A DNA stretch of 64,000 nucleotides from Pedobacter cryoconitis (GCA_019352875.1 JAAAFW010000006.1:1084284-1148283), one strand, 5' to 3'. Counted from the first letter of the stretch, positions 35,716 to 45,213 are shown. Numbers and translations are program-made. The notes: generated by a model not told the origin, from the sequence alone.

Positions 35716-36840
35716 CTATACCGCAGGATCTTCCATAGTGTCGTTAATCGGAGTAGTCTTGTCATTCCAGAATTGTTTCCTTTGCGCGGTTACTCTGGCT
35801 ATTTTGGTATCCTGAACCCCGTCTGTCACCGCGATTTCGAATTCCTTTTCTTTGTCCGATTCGTATACCTGACTGTCTTCCAGATTCTTGACGGCTTTGT
35901 CATACGGTCCTGTTGCGCTCATCAATTTAACAAATACCGGCAGACATTCAAAAAAGATAAACAACAACCCGATGAAAGTCACCGCTAGTGCAGTATTTTC
36001 GTCTTTCGTTCCGTCTGTGTTGAAGCTTAACCGACCTAATGCCCAGTTGCGGTCTGCAAACCCGGCAATAGATGCGAGGCTATCCAGTTCTTTACCAGTA
36101 AAAAGTTTCTCTGTTCGCATTCCGTCAAACTGTTTCCGCTCGTCCATAAAGCCCTGAAGTTTCTGAACAGTCGATTGGACGGAATCCAGTTCGCGCTGCC
36201 TTTGCTGGAGCTCTGCTTCCTTTCTTTTTGCGTATGGACCATAACCCATCTGACCGGATGTCTCCTCTGTTTTAGTGCCGAAGACTTCAAAATTCAACTT
36301 CTTTCGGTCTTGCTGTATGCCGGACATGAGTGAGTCCCGTAAGGCCGAATTTTGCTGCAGCTGACGGAATTCAAGGTCGTACTTTTTCTGGAAAGTTTTA
36401 TTGAGTGTATCAATCTTGGAGCGTTGATTATTCAGATAACTGACCTTAAGCCGTTCCCGGATTTCTTTATCAAAGATTTTAAGTTCCAATGGGCGGGAGA
36501 TTACGAGGCCGATCATAACAGCCAGCAGGATCCTGGGTAATGCCTGTAATGTTTGTTTAAAAGCAGAGCCACTTTTATTGATGCTGGACACGATATAACG
36601 GTCCATATTGAAAATAGCCAGTCCCCAGATTATGCCGAAGAACAGGGCAAACAAAACGGCGAAAGAATCGCCTTTAAAGACAAAATACATGGCATACCCT
36701 CCGGAGAGTGCCGCAAAAAGGGCAGTAAAAAAGATAGTAGCCCCGATACCAACATATTTCTGATGTTCTGTAGGATACTTTTGAAGTGTTTGCTGATGTA
36801 CTCCGGAGCAGAACCAGAAAAAACGAGACAGTGATTCCAT
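35716..36840 (-). CDS. DUF4407 membrane protein
   Basis: The 374-residue protein has two or three membrane segments near its start (IFFTALFAALSGGYAMYFVF, FAVLFALFFGIIWGLAIFNMDRYIV), one at about 100-120, then a long charged coiled coil with Gln/Lys/Arg and a last membrane helix (ALAVTFIGLLFIFFECLPVFVKL). This matches DUF4407, whose function is unknown. I take ATG 36840 rather than the GTG at 36843. It may share a transcript with the M28 peptidase gene 28 bases on. Confidence 0.85.
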   Translation of the reverse strand: MESLSRFFWFCSGVHQQTLQKYPTEHQKYVGIGATIFFTALFAALSGGYAMYFVFKGDSFAVLFALFFGIIWGLAIFNMDRYIVSSINKSGSAFKQTLQALPRILLAVMIGLVISRPLELKIFDKEIRERLKVSYLNNQRSKIDTLNKTFQKKYDLEFRQLQQNSALRDSLMSGIQQDRKKLNFEVFGTKTEETSGQMGYGPYAKRKEAELQQRQRELDSVQSTVQKLQGFMDERKQFDGMRTEKLFTGKELDSLASIAGFADRNWALGRLSFNTDGTKDENTALAVTFIGLLFIFFECLPVFVKLMSATGPYDKAVKNLEDSQVYESDKEKEFEIAVTDGVQDTKIARVTAQRKQFWNDKTTPINDTMEDPAV

Positions 36841-36958
36841 CACATTAAAGTTAAATAATAAAAAACTATTAAACGCCTGTAAACCTGAGTTGTTACAGCC
36901 GGGTTATGCATTCCTTAAATTTTGACGGACGTCTGTCAGGATAACCGCAGATAAACTT

Positions 36959-36966
36959 TATATTTG
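36959..36966 (+). promoter_or_regulatory. Putative -7 promoter box TATATTTG
   Basis: The octamer matches TAnnTTTG and lies 45 bases before the rhodanese ATG at 37012. A -33 TTG at the usual spacing was not seen. Confidence 0.45.
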
Positions 36967-37011
36967 ACCTTGTAAGCTTATGCAAGCTTCATGAACATTA
37001 AAATAAATATC

Positions 37012-37329
37012 ATGAAAGAAATTAGTGTACAGGAACTGAAAGATAAAATCGATAATAAAGAAGACTTTCAGCTGATCGACGTCAGGGAAACATTTGAATA
37101 TGAGACTTCCAATCTGGATGGCCTGAATATTCCTTTAGGCGGAATCTTAATTGAGACAGATAAAATTGCCACTGACAAACCGGTTATTATGCAATGCAGA
37201 AGCGGAAAACGCAGTGCAGCAGCTGTAATGCAACTGGAACAGATGCATGGCTTTACTAATTTATATAATTTAAAAGGCGGGATCCTTGCCTGGCAGGCAG
37301 CTTTTGATCCGGAAATGCCAGTTTACTAG
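37012..37329 (+). CDS. Rhodanese-like sulfurtransferase domain protein
   Basis: From ATG 37012 the protein has 105 residues, one rhodanese domain: SVQELKDKIDNKEDFQLIDVRETFEYE and the active-site loop CRSGKRSA with Cys62. Loop length fits a sulfurtransferase. An upstream ATG at 36991 adds seven residues and is possible. It is a cytoplasmic single-domain protein, cotranscribed with the small membrane gene that starts 2 bases after its stop. Confidence 0.92.
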   Translation: MKEISVQELKDKIDNKEDFQLIDVRETFEYETSNLDGLNIPLGGILIETDKIATDKPVIMQCRSGKRSAAAVMQLEQMHGFTNLYNLKGGILAWQAAFDPEMPVY

Positions 37330-37331
37330 AA

Positions 37332-37559
37332 ATGAAGAAACAAATCGCATTAAATACTTTCTATACTATTGGAATTGTAGTCTCTGTACTTGGTCTTAAA
37401 TGGGCAATAGAAAACAGTAATTATCCTGTTATAGCCTTACTTGTGGCCACGGCAGGTTTCTTTTTATACCTGAAAATTAACCTGGTAAAAGAGGTTAAGA
37501 AGGCTATTAAAGAAAAAGAAGAGCTTTATAAATCAAATATTAAGGAAGAAACAAAGTAG
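37332..37559 (+). CDS. Small two-helix membrane protein
   Basis: The 75-residue protein has two hydrophobic stretches (about 8-24 and 32-48) and a charged Lys/Glu tail. It starts 2 bases after the rhodanese stop. Its last 20 bases overlap the end of the convergent epimerase gene. A conserved Sphingobacteriaceae small protein is likely; function is unknown. Confidence 0.7.
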   Translation: MKKQIALNTFYTIGIVVSVLGLKWAIENSNYPVIALLVATAGFFLYLKINLVKEVKKAIKEKEELYKSNIKEETK

Positions 37560-38574
37560 ATGGTATACCTTTCAGGCCCAGGCCTGGAAGGTTCTCCAAT
37601 ACATATCTGCCATTTTCCAAACCTGGTCTTTCGAAAGGATTATTAACCGTCAGAAAAGGTCCGTCCAGATCTGACCAGTTGCACAAGGGTGCCAGTGCCA
37701 TCGCGGCCTGAGTGGCAATGGATGTTTCGCTCATACAGCCAATCATTACTTTCATCCCCAATTTTCTGGCCTTGCTGATCATCGCTGCAGCTTCGTACAT
37801 CCCTGCGCATTTCATCAGTTTAATATTAATACCATGGTATGCTCCTTTAATACGGTCTATATCTCCAAGGCGTTGTACAGCTTCATCTGCCAGTATAGGA
37901 ATGGGGCTTCTTCCAGTGAGCCAGGCATTGCCGTCATGATTATTTTTATCCATAGGTTGCTCTATAAGCACAACGCCCTGGTCATGCAGCCAATAAATTA
38001 AATCTATAGCTTCTTTACGATTGGTCCAGCCCTGGTTCGCATCTACATACAAAGGCAGGGAACTCACGGAACGGATTGTGCGGATAAGTGCCCGGTCGTC
38101 TGCAGAACCGAGTTTGACTTTTAATACTTTGAATTCTTTGGCATCTGCAATTTTTTCCAGAATTACTTCCGGCTCATCGATGCCGATAGTATAGGATGTA
38201 ACGGGCATTTTTGCCGGATCGGCATGGTATAATTCATAACATGGTTTTCCCGTCAGTTTACCCTGCAGGTCATGTAATGCAATATCAATGGCGGCTTTAA
38301 CTGCAGTATGGCCTGGTTCCAGATCATCCAGGTAGGAAATGATCTCAGGAAAATTAAAAGGGGCAGTAAATCTCGCCCAATCTACACGGGCCAGCAATTG
38401 TGCCGCACCGGTGTAGGTTTCACCAAAGTAAGGTACCATGGATGCTTCGCCATAACCATCGGTTCCTTCTGATGTTAATTTGAGCAGGAGTAAAGGTGTA
38501 CTTGTTCTGCTAAAGCCGGAGATCGTAAAGGGATGTTTAAGTTTCAGCTCAAAGGAAATATGGGATGCCTGCAT
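37540..38574 (-). CDS. Dipeptide epimerase (L-Ala-D/L-Glu epimerase type), enolase superfamily
   Basis: ATG 38574 gives 344 residues, the family norm; the longer start at 38649 adds a non-conserved stretch. Catalytic marks are Lys152-x-Lys154 (VLKVKLG), metal ligands Asp178 (VDANQGW), Glu205 (EQP) and Asp230 (ADEAV), and the second base Lys252 (INIKLMKCAG). The family epimerises Ala-Glu dipeptides freed from peptidoglycan. Cytoplasmic, and divergent from the unknown gene at 38651. Confidence 0.92.
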   Translation of the reverse strand: MQASHISFELKLKHPFTISGFSRTSTPLLLLKLTSEGTDGYGEASMVPYFGETYTGAAQLLARVDWARFTAPFNFPEIISYLDDLEPGHTAVKAAIDIALHDLQGKLTGKPCYELYHADPAKMPVTSYTIGIDEPEVILEKIADAKEFKVLKVKLGSADDRALIRTIRSVSSLPLYVDANQGWTNRKEAIDLIYWLHDQGVVLIEQPMDKNNHDGNAWLTGRSPIPILADEAVQRLGDIDRIKGAYHGINIKLMKCAGMYEAAAMISKARKLGMKVMIGCMSETSIATQAAMALAPLCNWSDLDGPFLTVNNPFERPGLENGRYVLENLPGLGLKGIPSTLFLP

Positions 38575-38650
38575 TTCTTTGGTAATCGTAAAGTTAAAAT
38601 ATGAGTGCTGCTCCGAATGTAAAAATAATATCCCTAATATTGTGGGCAAT

Positions 38651-39619
38651 ATGGCCGCTACACTCTATAATCCTTTCAAAAATTTCGATTTTAAATATGA
38701 AAACTGCTTTTTAAGCGGACAGTCTGCAGATGCGCCTGTTGTTCAGGTAAATGTACTGCCTGACTGGCTCTTGAAGCTGGCTGGAATTACCGGTGAAGAG
38801 CAGATCCAATTACTGGATGAATCTATCCGTTCCTACAATGCGCTTAAAGTTCCGGTGAATGAAGATTTGTTGCTGAAAGCGATTTTTCCACTCGAGCAGA
38901 AAGTAGAAGCCGCATTTGAAATTGGTTATGCAGGTGTTTCACAGCTGGATCAGACAGATTTGTTCCGATGGATCGGTAAGTTCCTTTACAGCCTGGTTTA
39001 TATTGAAATGAATGCAGCGGTAATGCTGCAGCAACTAAGTAGCGACGGTCTGAATATGTCTCAGGGACTTATGCACAAATTCGGGAATCTCCAGACTATG
39101 GTTCAGGGGATTTTCCGTGAGGTGGTTTTTGAAAACTTTTGTCCCTGGTCTATCGTCGTGGTGCCATTGGAGGAAACTGAAATTCCCTTTAGTTTCCGTG
39201 ATGAAATCAATACACTTACCTTTTCTTTGAAAATGAAAGACTTTGGAATCATTGCCTGTCTGCAGGATAATGGGACCAATCAAAAATATCATGCAGAAAT
39301 TCTGGAGCAGATTAAAGGACAGAAATTATCAGAACAACAATTTGAAGAACTCTGTGCCCGCTTTTTCTATTCGGCCTACCTTTTTAACCGCCTGCCGGAA
39401 TATACAGTAATGGAGGTGGAAGGAGCCGTTTACATAGATGCAATGCCACTTCGCGGCACGATGAATAAATCCCTGTTTGATGTCTGGCAGCATAAAACTT
39501 ATGCACAGGTACTCGAGAATTTCTGGAAGCCATGGGGAAACCTGCTAATGGAAATCCGGAAAGATCCGAATGCGCCAACAAGCTATTTTAATCCGCCGTC
39601 TTTACCGGCTGCTGGTTAA
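38651..39619 (+). CDS. Conserved protein of unknown function
   Basis: ATG 38651 gives 322 residues. The frame is open upstream to 38480, but that part lies over the epimerase gene. No signal peptide is present; the protein looks soluble, with a mixed helix-strand pattern (RWIGKFLYSLVYIEMNAAVML, SFRDEINTLTFSLKMKDFGIIACLQDNG). I do not recognise a family. The gene overlaps the convergent rhomboid gene by 4 bases at its end. Confidence 0.75.
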   Translation: MAATLYNPFKNFDFKYENCFLSGQSADAPVVQVNVLPDWLLKLAGITGEEQIQLLDESIRSYNALKVPVNEDLLLKAIFPLEQKVEAAFEIGYAGVSQLDQTDLFRWIGKFLYSLVYIEMNAAVMLQQLSSDGLNMSQGLMHKFGNLQTMVQGIFREVVFENFCPWSIVVVPLEETEIPFSFRDEINTLTFSLKMKDFGIIACLQDNGTNQKYHAEILEQIKGQKLSEQQFEELCARFFYSAYLFNRLPEYTVMEVEGAVYIDAMPLRGTMNKSLFDVWQHKTYAQVLENFWKPWGNLLMEIRKDPNAPTSYFNPPSLPAAG

Positions 39620-40236
39620 CCAAAACGGCCAATCAGCTGCCCTATAAAGTGAGGGACAATACCCGGAACCAGGATAATAGTTAGCACGACACCAGTGATG
39701 GCGCCGAACATATGTGCATCATGGTTAATATGGTCCCTGGAGTTCCTGGCCATATAGTAACAGTAAACCAGATAAAGTACGCCAAATAATACTGCCCAGA
39801 TTGGAATAGGTAAAGGGAATATCATCAGGGTAGTTAACGGGTAAAACATGATATAGCTGAAAAGTACGGCCGAGATGGCTCCTGATGCACCCAGGCTATG
39901 GTAATGATAATCGTCTTTATGCTTCAGTACAGATGGTATGTCACTCAAAATTAGCCCTACTATATAAATTACACCAAATCTGAGGCTGCCTATCGTACTT
40001 TCCAGTGCGAAAGCGAAAAAGAAAAAGGTGAACATGTTAAAAATCAGGTGCATCCAGCTTCCATGAATCAGTCCACTGGTTATTAGTGTGTAGATGTTAC
40101 TTCTGCGGTAAACACTATAAGGGTGCAGCATAAAGCGACCATATAAGGCCTGGTCATTAAAGGCGTAAATGCTGGTGGCTATAGTAAACAGAAAGATGAT
40201 GGAAGCTACAGGTGTCTGTTGAAGATACTCGTTCAT
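39616..40236 (-). CDS. Rhomboid-family intramembrane serine protease
   Basis: I use ATG 40236 (206 residues); the frame is open to a TTG at 40266, which lies by a possible promoter box. Six membrane helices are visible. HGSWMHLIFNM is the second-helix motif, GASGA holds the catalytic Ser118 and DAHMFGAITG the catalytic His175. This is the full rhomboid dyad in order, so the protease is likely active in the inner membrane. Substrates are unknown. Confidence 0.9.
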   Translation of the reverse strand: MNEYLQQTPVASIIFLFTIATSIYAFNDQALYGRFMLHPYSVYRRSNIYTLITSGLIHGSWMHLIFNMFTFFFFAFALESTIGSLRFGVIYIVGLILSDIPSVLKHKDDYHYHSLGASGAISAVLFSYIMFYPLTTLMIFPLPIPIWAVLFGVLYLVYCYYMARNSRDHINHDAHMFGAITGVVLTIILVPGIVPHFIGQLIGRFG

Positions 40237-40396
40237 AGAAACAGGTTGATTGTTATTTTGCTGCAAAATAGCAATTGCTGAGGATAAATGTGTTTGTTCA
40301 ACATCATAAGAATCTTTTCAGCGTTAACTATTAACTTTATCGCGGGTTTGAGCTGATGGTTATTATCAGTCGAACTGGCTTAATCTTTTTAAAATT

Positions 40397-41650
40397 ATGT
40401 TAAAATATCAGAACACAGCTAAATCTTTACAAAATAGGTTTGCAGCATATGTCAAAATAGATACGCAATCTGACGCTTCCTCTGTTACTGTCCCTTCTAC
40501 GGCTAAACAGAAGAATCTGGGAAGCCTGCTTGTGACTGAGTTAATAGCGATGGGTATTTCAGATGCACATCTGGATGAGTATGGTTATGTGTATGCTACC
40601 ATTCCTTCCAATACAACTAAAGATGTTCCGGTTATTTGCTTTTGCTCGCATATGGATACTTCACCGGATTGCAGCGGATTCGAAGTTAAACCGATCATTC
40701 ATACGAATTATCAGGGGCAGGATCTGATTCTTCCTGATGATCCTTCTGTTGTGCTGCGTATGTCTGAGCACAGGGATCTGAAGGATCAGATTGGTAATGA
40801 TATTATCACGGCGAGCGGAACAACACTTTTGGGTGCAGATAATAAAGCCGGAGTAGCAGAAATTATGGAGGCTGCAGCTTTTCTTGTTGCGAATCCGGAC
40901 CTTAAACACGGTACTATTAAAATTCTTTTTACGCCGGATGAGGAAATCGGGCGTGGTGTAGATCATGCAGATCTGCAGAAACTAGGCGCCGATTTCGCTT
41001 ATACAATAGATGGAGAAACCTGTGGTTCTATCGAAGATGAAACCTTCTCTGCCGATGGGGCAGTATTAAAAATTCAGGGTATTAGTGCACATCCTGGTTT
41101 TGCAAAAGGGAAAATGGAGAGTGCGGTTAAAATACTGGGCGATATTCTGCATGCTTTACCAAAGGACAGGCTCAGTCCGGAATCTACTGCACAGAAAGAA
41201 GGATTTATTCATCCGGTGCAGGTTTCAGGAAGTGTTGAGCAGGCCGAAGCTCATTTTATTATCAGGGATTTTGATGACGAGCAGCTTGCCGCCCATGGTA
41301 CGGAACTGGAAAGCATTATTAAAGAAGTTATGCAGATCTATCCGGGCTCCGCTTATCAGCTGGAGATTAAAACTCAGTACCGTAATATGAAAAAGGTGCT
41401 TGATGAATATCCTCAAGTGCTTGAATATGGTGCGTTGGCTATAGAAAGGGCAGGAGTAACGGTAAAGAAACAAAGTATCCGTGGAGGAACCGACGGTTCC
41501 AGACTTTCACTGATGGGACTGCCTTGTCCAAATATATTTGCGGGAGAACATGCTTTTCATGGAAGGATGGAATGGGCTTCTGTTCAGGATATGGAGAAAG
41601 CGGTTCAGACCATTATTAATCTTGCCCAGATCTGGGAAGAAAAAAGTTAA
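40397..41650 (+). CDS. pepT: Peptidase T (tripeptidase)
   Basis: The 417-residue protein matches PepT of the M20 family. The zinc-site sequence is complete: SHMDTSPD (His85), GADNKAGVAEI, TPDEEIGRG, DGETCGSIEDE and FAGEHAFHG near the C-terminus. The SAHPGFAKGKMESAVKI segment is the dimerisation and substrate part. It is cytoplasmic and releases the N-terminal residue of tripeptides. Monocistronic, with a stem-loop after it. Confidence 0.93.
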   Translation: MLKYQNTAKSLQNRFAAYVKIDTQSDASSVTVPSTAKQKNLGSLLVTELIAMGISDAHLDEYGYVYATIPSNTTKDVPVICFCSHMDTSPDCSGFEVKPIIHTNYQGQDLILPDDPSVVLRMSEHRDLKDQIGNDIITASGTTLLGADNKAGVAEIMEAAAFLVANPDLKHGTIKILFTPDEEIGRGVDHADLQKLGADFAYTIDGETCGSIEDETFSADGAVLKIQGISAHPGFAKGKMESAVKILGDILHALPKDRLSPESTAQKEGFIHPVQVSGSVEQAEAHFIIRDFDDEQLAAHGTELESIIKEVMQIYPGSAYQLEIKTQYRNMKKVLDEYPQVLEYGALAIERAGVTVKKQSIRGGTDGSRLSLMGLPCPNIFAGEHAFHGRMEWASVQDMEKAVQTIINLAQIWEEKS

Positions 41651-41651
41651 A

Positions 41652-41706
41652 AAATATCCCCCTTTATTGATCCGGTTTTCGGCCGGCTATTTAAAGGGGG
41701 ATATTT
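41652..41706. terminator. Stem-loop after pepT, probable terminator
   Basis: A perfect 15-bp stem (AAATATCCCCCTTTA at 41652-41666 with TAAAGGGGGATATTT at 41692-41706) encloses a loop with CCGG/CCGG. On the minus strand it is followed by TTAACTTTTTTC, so it also suits the leftward operon beyond the MITE. Confidence 0.75.
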
Positions 41707-41707
41707 A

Positions 41708-41866
41708 GAGCCTGTTTAAAATTCATCTGATCATTTGTTTGTACTTCTTTTTAGCTGCAACCTCATCCTATTCATTTCAGGTAGGAAGGCTATCAGAAAT
41801 AAATAGTCCTTGTTTCGCTTAAAAATAAGCTATAAACAATTTTATTATCTAAATTTAAACAGGCTC
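41708..41866. mobile_element. MITE-like element with IS5-type ends
   Basis: The element is 159 bases and begins GAGCCTGTTTAAA and ends TTTAAACAGGCTC, perfect 13-bp terminal inverted repeats, with weaker symmetry further in. TTA on both sides (41705-41707 and 41867-41869) looks like a 3-bp target duplication. GAG ends and TNA duplications are typical of the IS1031 group of the IS5 family. It codes for nothing, so it would need a transposase from elsewhere. It sits between pepT and the methyltransferase gene. Confidence 0.7.
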
Positions 41867-41884
41867 TTAGATATAACTGGTTTT

Positions 41885-42577
41885 TTAAGACGTCGATACA
41901 CGCATCTCTGCCAGATACTGGTCTTCTCCGGTGTCGAATAATAAATGACACTCCCAACCGCATTCTTTAGCAATTTTTTTAAGGGTAAAAGGGTCGATGT
42001 AGAGCCAGTTGAACCAATCGCCGGTTTCTTCGCGATAAGCGTACTGATAGCTCACTTCTCCAAAATATTTATCGGTTGGTTTATCTGTACCTTCGTACAA
42101 ATAACTAATGTCAGAGCTGTCAAAAAGCAACTGGCCGTCTTCATTCAACAGGGTTTTGGCATGTTCGAGGAACCGTTTGAAACCTTCTAGCGTACCGGTT
42201 AGTCCGATGCCGTTCATCAGGAAAAGCAGGGTGTCAAATTTCTCACCGCTGTAGGCGTAGATATCTGCTTGTACGACTTGTTTCAAACCTCTGCTTTTCA
42301 TGATTTCTACTGCCGTGGCAGAAACATCCAGTGCAATCACATCAAAGCCTCTTTCCTGCAGGATCAGGCTGTGACTGCCGGCTCCGCCACCTACATCAAG
42401 CACTCTTCCTTCACAAAGATCCATTGCTTCCAGTTCGATATCCGGCATCTCGTCTTCTTTGCGGAAGAAAATATCTACCGGCATTTCTTCGGGTTCATCA
42501 TATGAATTATTAAGCCAGAGTATCTCAGGCTGACCAGTCTTAAACTGATCATTTAATGCATTTCCAAAAACATCCAT
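41885..42577 (-). CDS. Class I SAM-dependent methyltransferase
   Basis: The 230-residue protein has the SAM-binding motif VLDVGGGAGSHSLILQERGFDVIALDVS (motif I at 59-66). Later strands follow in LLFLMNGIGLTGTLEGFKRFLEHAKTLLNEDGQLLFDSSD. Substrate is unknown. The gene ends a leftward group with the MscS and MBL genes, each 12 bases apart. Confidence 0.88.
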   Translation of the reverse strand: MDVFGNALNDQFKTGQPEILWLNNSYDEPEEMPVDIFFRKEDEMPDIELEAMDLCEGRVLDVGGGAGSHSLILQERGFDVIALDVSATAVEIMKSRGLKQVVQADIYAYSGEKFDTLLFLMNGIGLTGTLEGFKRFLEHAKTLLNEDGQLLFDSSDISYLYEGTDKPTDKYFGEVSYQYAYREETGDWFNWLYIDPFTLKKIAKECGWECHLLFDTGEDQYLAEMRVSTS

Positions 42578-42589
42578 GGCGCAATTTAC

Positions 42590-43696
42590 CTAAATATCTC
42601 TTCTGTTGGAAAAATCACCTGGAGGCTGCGGGCTCCTTCCCTGGTATTCCAGTCGTGTTTTTGGCAGACACTGCGGATAATTGTTACGTATAAATGCAAT
42701 CATTTCTTCACGAATGTAGCAGCGCAGATCAAAAGCCTGGGAAGAGTTTCTTGCGCTCATCAGAAAACGAACTTCGACAGTTTCGGCTTTGTTATCGGTA
42801 AGCTGAACAACATTTACGCGTTTATCCCAAAGGGGATTACTGCTTAATAACCGGGTGAGTTCAGCTCTTAAAGGCGGAATAGGTATGGTGTAGTCGAGGT
42901 ACAGAAAAACGGTGCCCAGCAGTTCGGCTGAAACTCGTGTCCAGTTTTGAAAGGGTTTTTCAATGAAATAGGTTATGGGAAGTACAAGCCGGCGCTGATC
43001 CCAGATACTTACAACGACATAAGTTAACGTGATTTCTTCCACACGGCCCCATTCTCCTTCTACAATCAGTACATCGTCAATCCGGATGGGTTGGGTAAAT
43101 GCAATCTGAAACCCTGCCAGTAAATTTCCAAGTGACTTCTGTGCGGCAAAACCTATAATAATTCCACCGATACCTACTCCGGTCAGCAGACCTGTACCTA
43201 TTTTGCGCATGCTCTCAAAACTCAGCAGGATAATAGATACAGTAATGAGGATAATCAGTGTAATGACAAATTTCCTGATAAACTGCAGCTGTGTGCGGAT
43301 CTTCCGCTCTTTCAGGTTATCTTCTTTATTCAGATCGTATTTGTGGTAGAATACATCTTCCAGGATCTTGATAATTCTTATCAGGATAAGTGCGACCATA
43401 ATGGTCAGTGCAATTTCCATCGCTCTGCTGAGCTGGGCCCGGGTGTCTTGCGAAAGTATCATCAGGCTGATCGCCGTATTCAGAAATACCAGAGGAAGAA
43501 AAATCTGAGCGGGTCCATTCAGGTGGCGTACAATAGACCGAACCTGAAAGGATGCCCACAGTCTGGAAAAAATACTGAAGAACCGGCTTATAATCCATTT
43601 CAGGATCAAACCAAAAATAATGGCCGCAACAGCCAGCAATATATTATGAACAAAAGCGGGGACCGGGTGGCCCGGGAAATTGAATGTGTATGCCAT
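42590..43696 (-). CDS. MscS-family mechanosensitive ion channel
   Basis: The 368-residue protein has four or five membrane helices in the first 180 residues. The pore helix GTGLLTGVGIGGIIIGFAAQKSLGNLLAGFQIAF and the beta-domain IRIDDVLIVEGEWGRVEEITLTYVVVSIWDQRRLVLPI are the MscS core. The C-terminal alpha/beta cage domain follows. It opens under membrane tension. Middle gene of an MBL-MscS-methyltransferase group. Confidence 0.92.
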   Translation of the reverse strand: MAYTFNFPGHPVPAFVHNILLAVAAIIFGLILKWIISRFFSIFSRLWASFQVRSIVRHLNGPAQIFLPLVFLNTAISLMILSQDTRAQLSRAMEIALTIMVALILIRIIKILEDVFYHKYDLNKEDNLKERKIRTQLQFIRKFVITLIILITVSIILLSFESMRKIGTGLLTGVGIGGIIIGFAAQKSLGNLLAGFQIAFTQPIRIDDVLIVEGEWGRVEEITLTYVVVSIWDQRRLVLPITYFIEKPFQNWTRVSAELLGTVFLYLDYTIPIPPLRAELTRLLSSNPLWDKRVNVVQLTDNKAETVEVRFLMSARNSSQAFDLRCYIREEMIAFIRNNYPQCLPKTRLEYQGRSPQPPGDFSNRRDI

Positions 43697-43708
43697 AGGC
43701 GGGTTTAT

Positions 43709-45106
43709 TTATAAATCGAATTGTTGACGGTATTCTGGAATTGAGACTTGTTTAAATCCCTTGTCTTTGAGTTTCTGCGCAAAGTGTTGTTGTACTTCAT
43801 ATTCTCCGTGTACAAGGAAAAGGCGTTTAACAGCAACCGGATCCTGACAGGAAAGAAACTGAAGTAAATCTTCATAATCTCCATGTGCACTCATGGAGCG
43901 GATAGAACGAATCTCGGCCTCTACCTGATAGTTTTCGCGGAAGAGATAAACGCTTTTATGTCCGGCCAGCAATTCTCCGCCCAGAGATTCTGGTGCGCAA
44001 TAACCAACCATGAGAATCGTGTTTTTGTTATTGCTGATTGTATTGCGGATATGATGCCTCACGCGGCCACCTTCGGCCATTCCTGATGCTGATATAATAA
44101 CGCAGGGGCGGTTGTCATCATTGAGCGCTTTAGATTCCTGTACGCTTTCTATGAATTTTAGTCCTTTAAAACTAAAGGGATCTGCATCAATCTTCATCAC
44201 TTCTTTTACACCATTATTGTAAACCTCAGGATGATTTTTTAGGACTTGTGTGGCTTGAAGGGAAAGCGGGCTGTCGACATAATAGGGGATGTCCGGAAGC
44301 TGGTTCTTTAACTCCAGGCCATTTAATGCATAAAGTATTTCCTGCGTGCGGCCGACACTGAAGGCGGGTATAATAACCTTTCCTTTTTTGATGATACAGG
44401 TTTGACGGATAATTTCCAGTAAGATATTGTCTGTGGGTTCAAGATCCTTGTGAAGGGAGTCGCCATAAGTAGATTCCATCAGAATATAATCTGCCTGAGG
44501 AAAAGTTTGCGGGCTCTTTAAAAGTAAGTCAGTATAACGGCCGACATCTCCGCTGAAAGTTAAACTGGTTGTCTGGCCATTATCTTTTAATTTCAGGTGT
44601 ACTGCAGCACTGCCTACAATATGGCCTGCATCAGTGAAAAGTACGTTAACTTCCGGACTGATATCAAATGCTTGGTTATAATCAACGACTTTAAATCTGC
44701 CGATAGTTTCCACGACGTCTTCTTCCGTATATAAGGGTTCTTGCGGATCTTCGCCGGCACTTAATTTCCTGTTAGCATATTCGGCGTCCTGTGTGTGAAT
44801 TTTGGCTGAATCCATTAGCAGTATCCTGGCCAGATCCATCGTCGCCGCTGTACTGAAGATATTTCCCTTGAAACCTTCTGCCACAAGGCGTGGAAGCAAG
44901 CCGCAATGGTCTATATGGGCATGTGAAAGAATAACAAAGCTGATTTCTGAAGGTTTAAACCCAAAGTAAGAATTTAGTTTTTCGGTGCTTTCGCCCATAC
45001 CCTGAAATAGTCCGCAGTCTAATAATATTTTTGTGCCGGTAGTTAAACTGATTAAATGTTTACTTCCTGTAACGGTACGCGCAGCGCCGTGAAAAGCTAT
45101 GTTCAT
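43709..45106 (-). CDS. MBL-fold beta-CASP RNA nuclease-like protein
   Basis: ATG 45106 gives 465 residues and puts the fold start (MNIAFHGAARTVTGSKHLI) at the N-terminus; the longer frame to 45157 adds nothing conserved. The zinc motif HAHIDHCG is at 62-69, with FTDAGHIVGSAA and FSGDVGRY after it. The beta-CASP part shows MESTYGDSLH, IPAFSVGRTQEIL and SASGMAEGGRVRHHI. Similar proteins are RNA exonucleases of the CPSF73 type. Cytoplasmic. Confidence 0.9.
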   Translation of the reverse strand: MNIAFHGAARTVTGSKHLISLTTGTKILLDCGLFQGMGESTEKLNSYFGFKPSEISFVILSHAHIDHCGLLPRLVAEGFKGNIFSTAATMDLARILLMDSAKIHTQDAEYANRKLSAGEDPQEPLYTEEDVVETIGRFKVVDYNQAFDISPEVNVLFTDAGHIVGSAAVHLKLKDNGQTTSLTFSGDVGRYTDLLLKSPQTFPQADYILMESTYGDSLHKDLEPTDNILLEIIRQTCIIKKGKVIIPAFSVGRTQEILYALNGLELKNQLPDIPYYVDSPLSLQATQVLKNHPEVYNNGVKEVMKIDADPFSFKGLKFIESVQESKALNDDNRPCVIISASGMAEGGRVRHHIRNTISNNKNTILMVGYCAPESLGGELLAGHKSVYLFRENYQVEAEIRSIRSMSAHGDYEDLLQFLSCQDPVAVKRLFLVHGEYEVQQHFAQKLKDKGFKQVSIPEYRQQFDL

Positions 45107-45213
45107 TGTAAATAAGGGATAGTTTGGTTGAAGAATGCCTGTTGCATCTGGTGTCATGAAGATGACGGCCGCATCTGAGCGGGTCTGAAATAGTACTGGT
45201 AGATTGTTTTGAA

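Noticed and set aside
36841..36843. GTG start for the DUF4407 gene
   Set aside because: An ATG directly follows at 36840 and gives the same protein less one residue.
38480..38650. Upstream extension of the unknown gene at 38651
   Set aside because: It would lie over the start of the divergent epimerase gene and shows no protein-like pattern.
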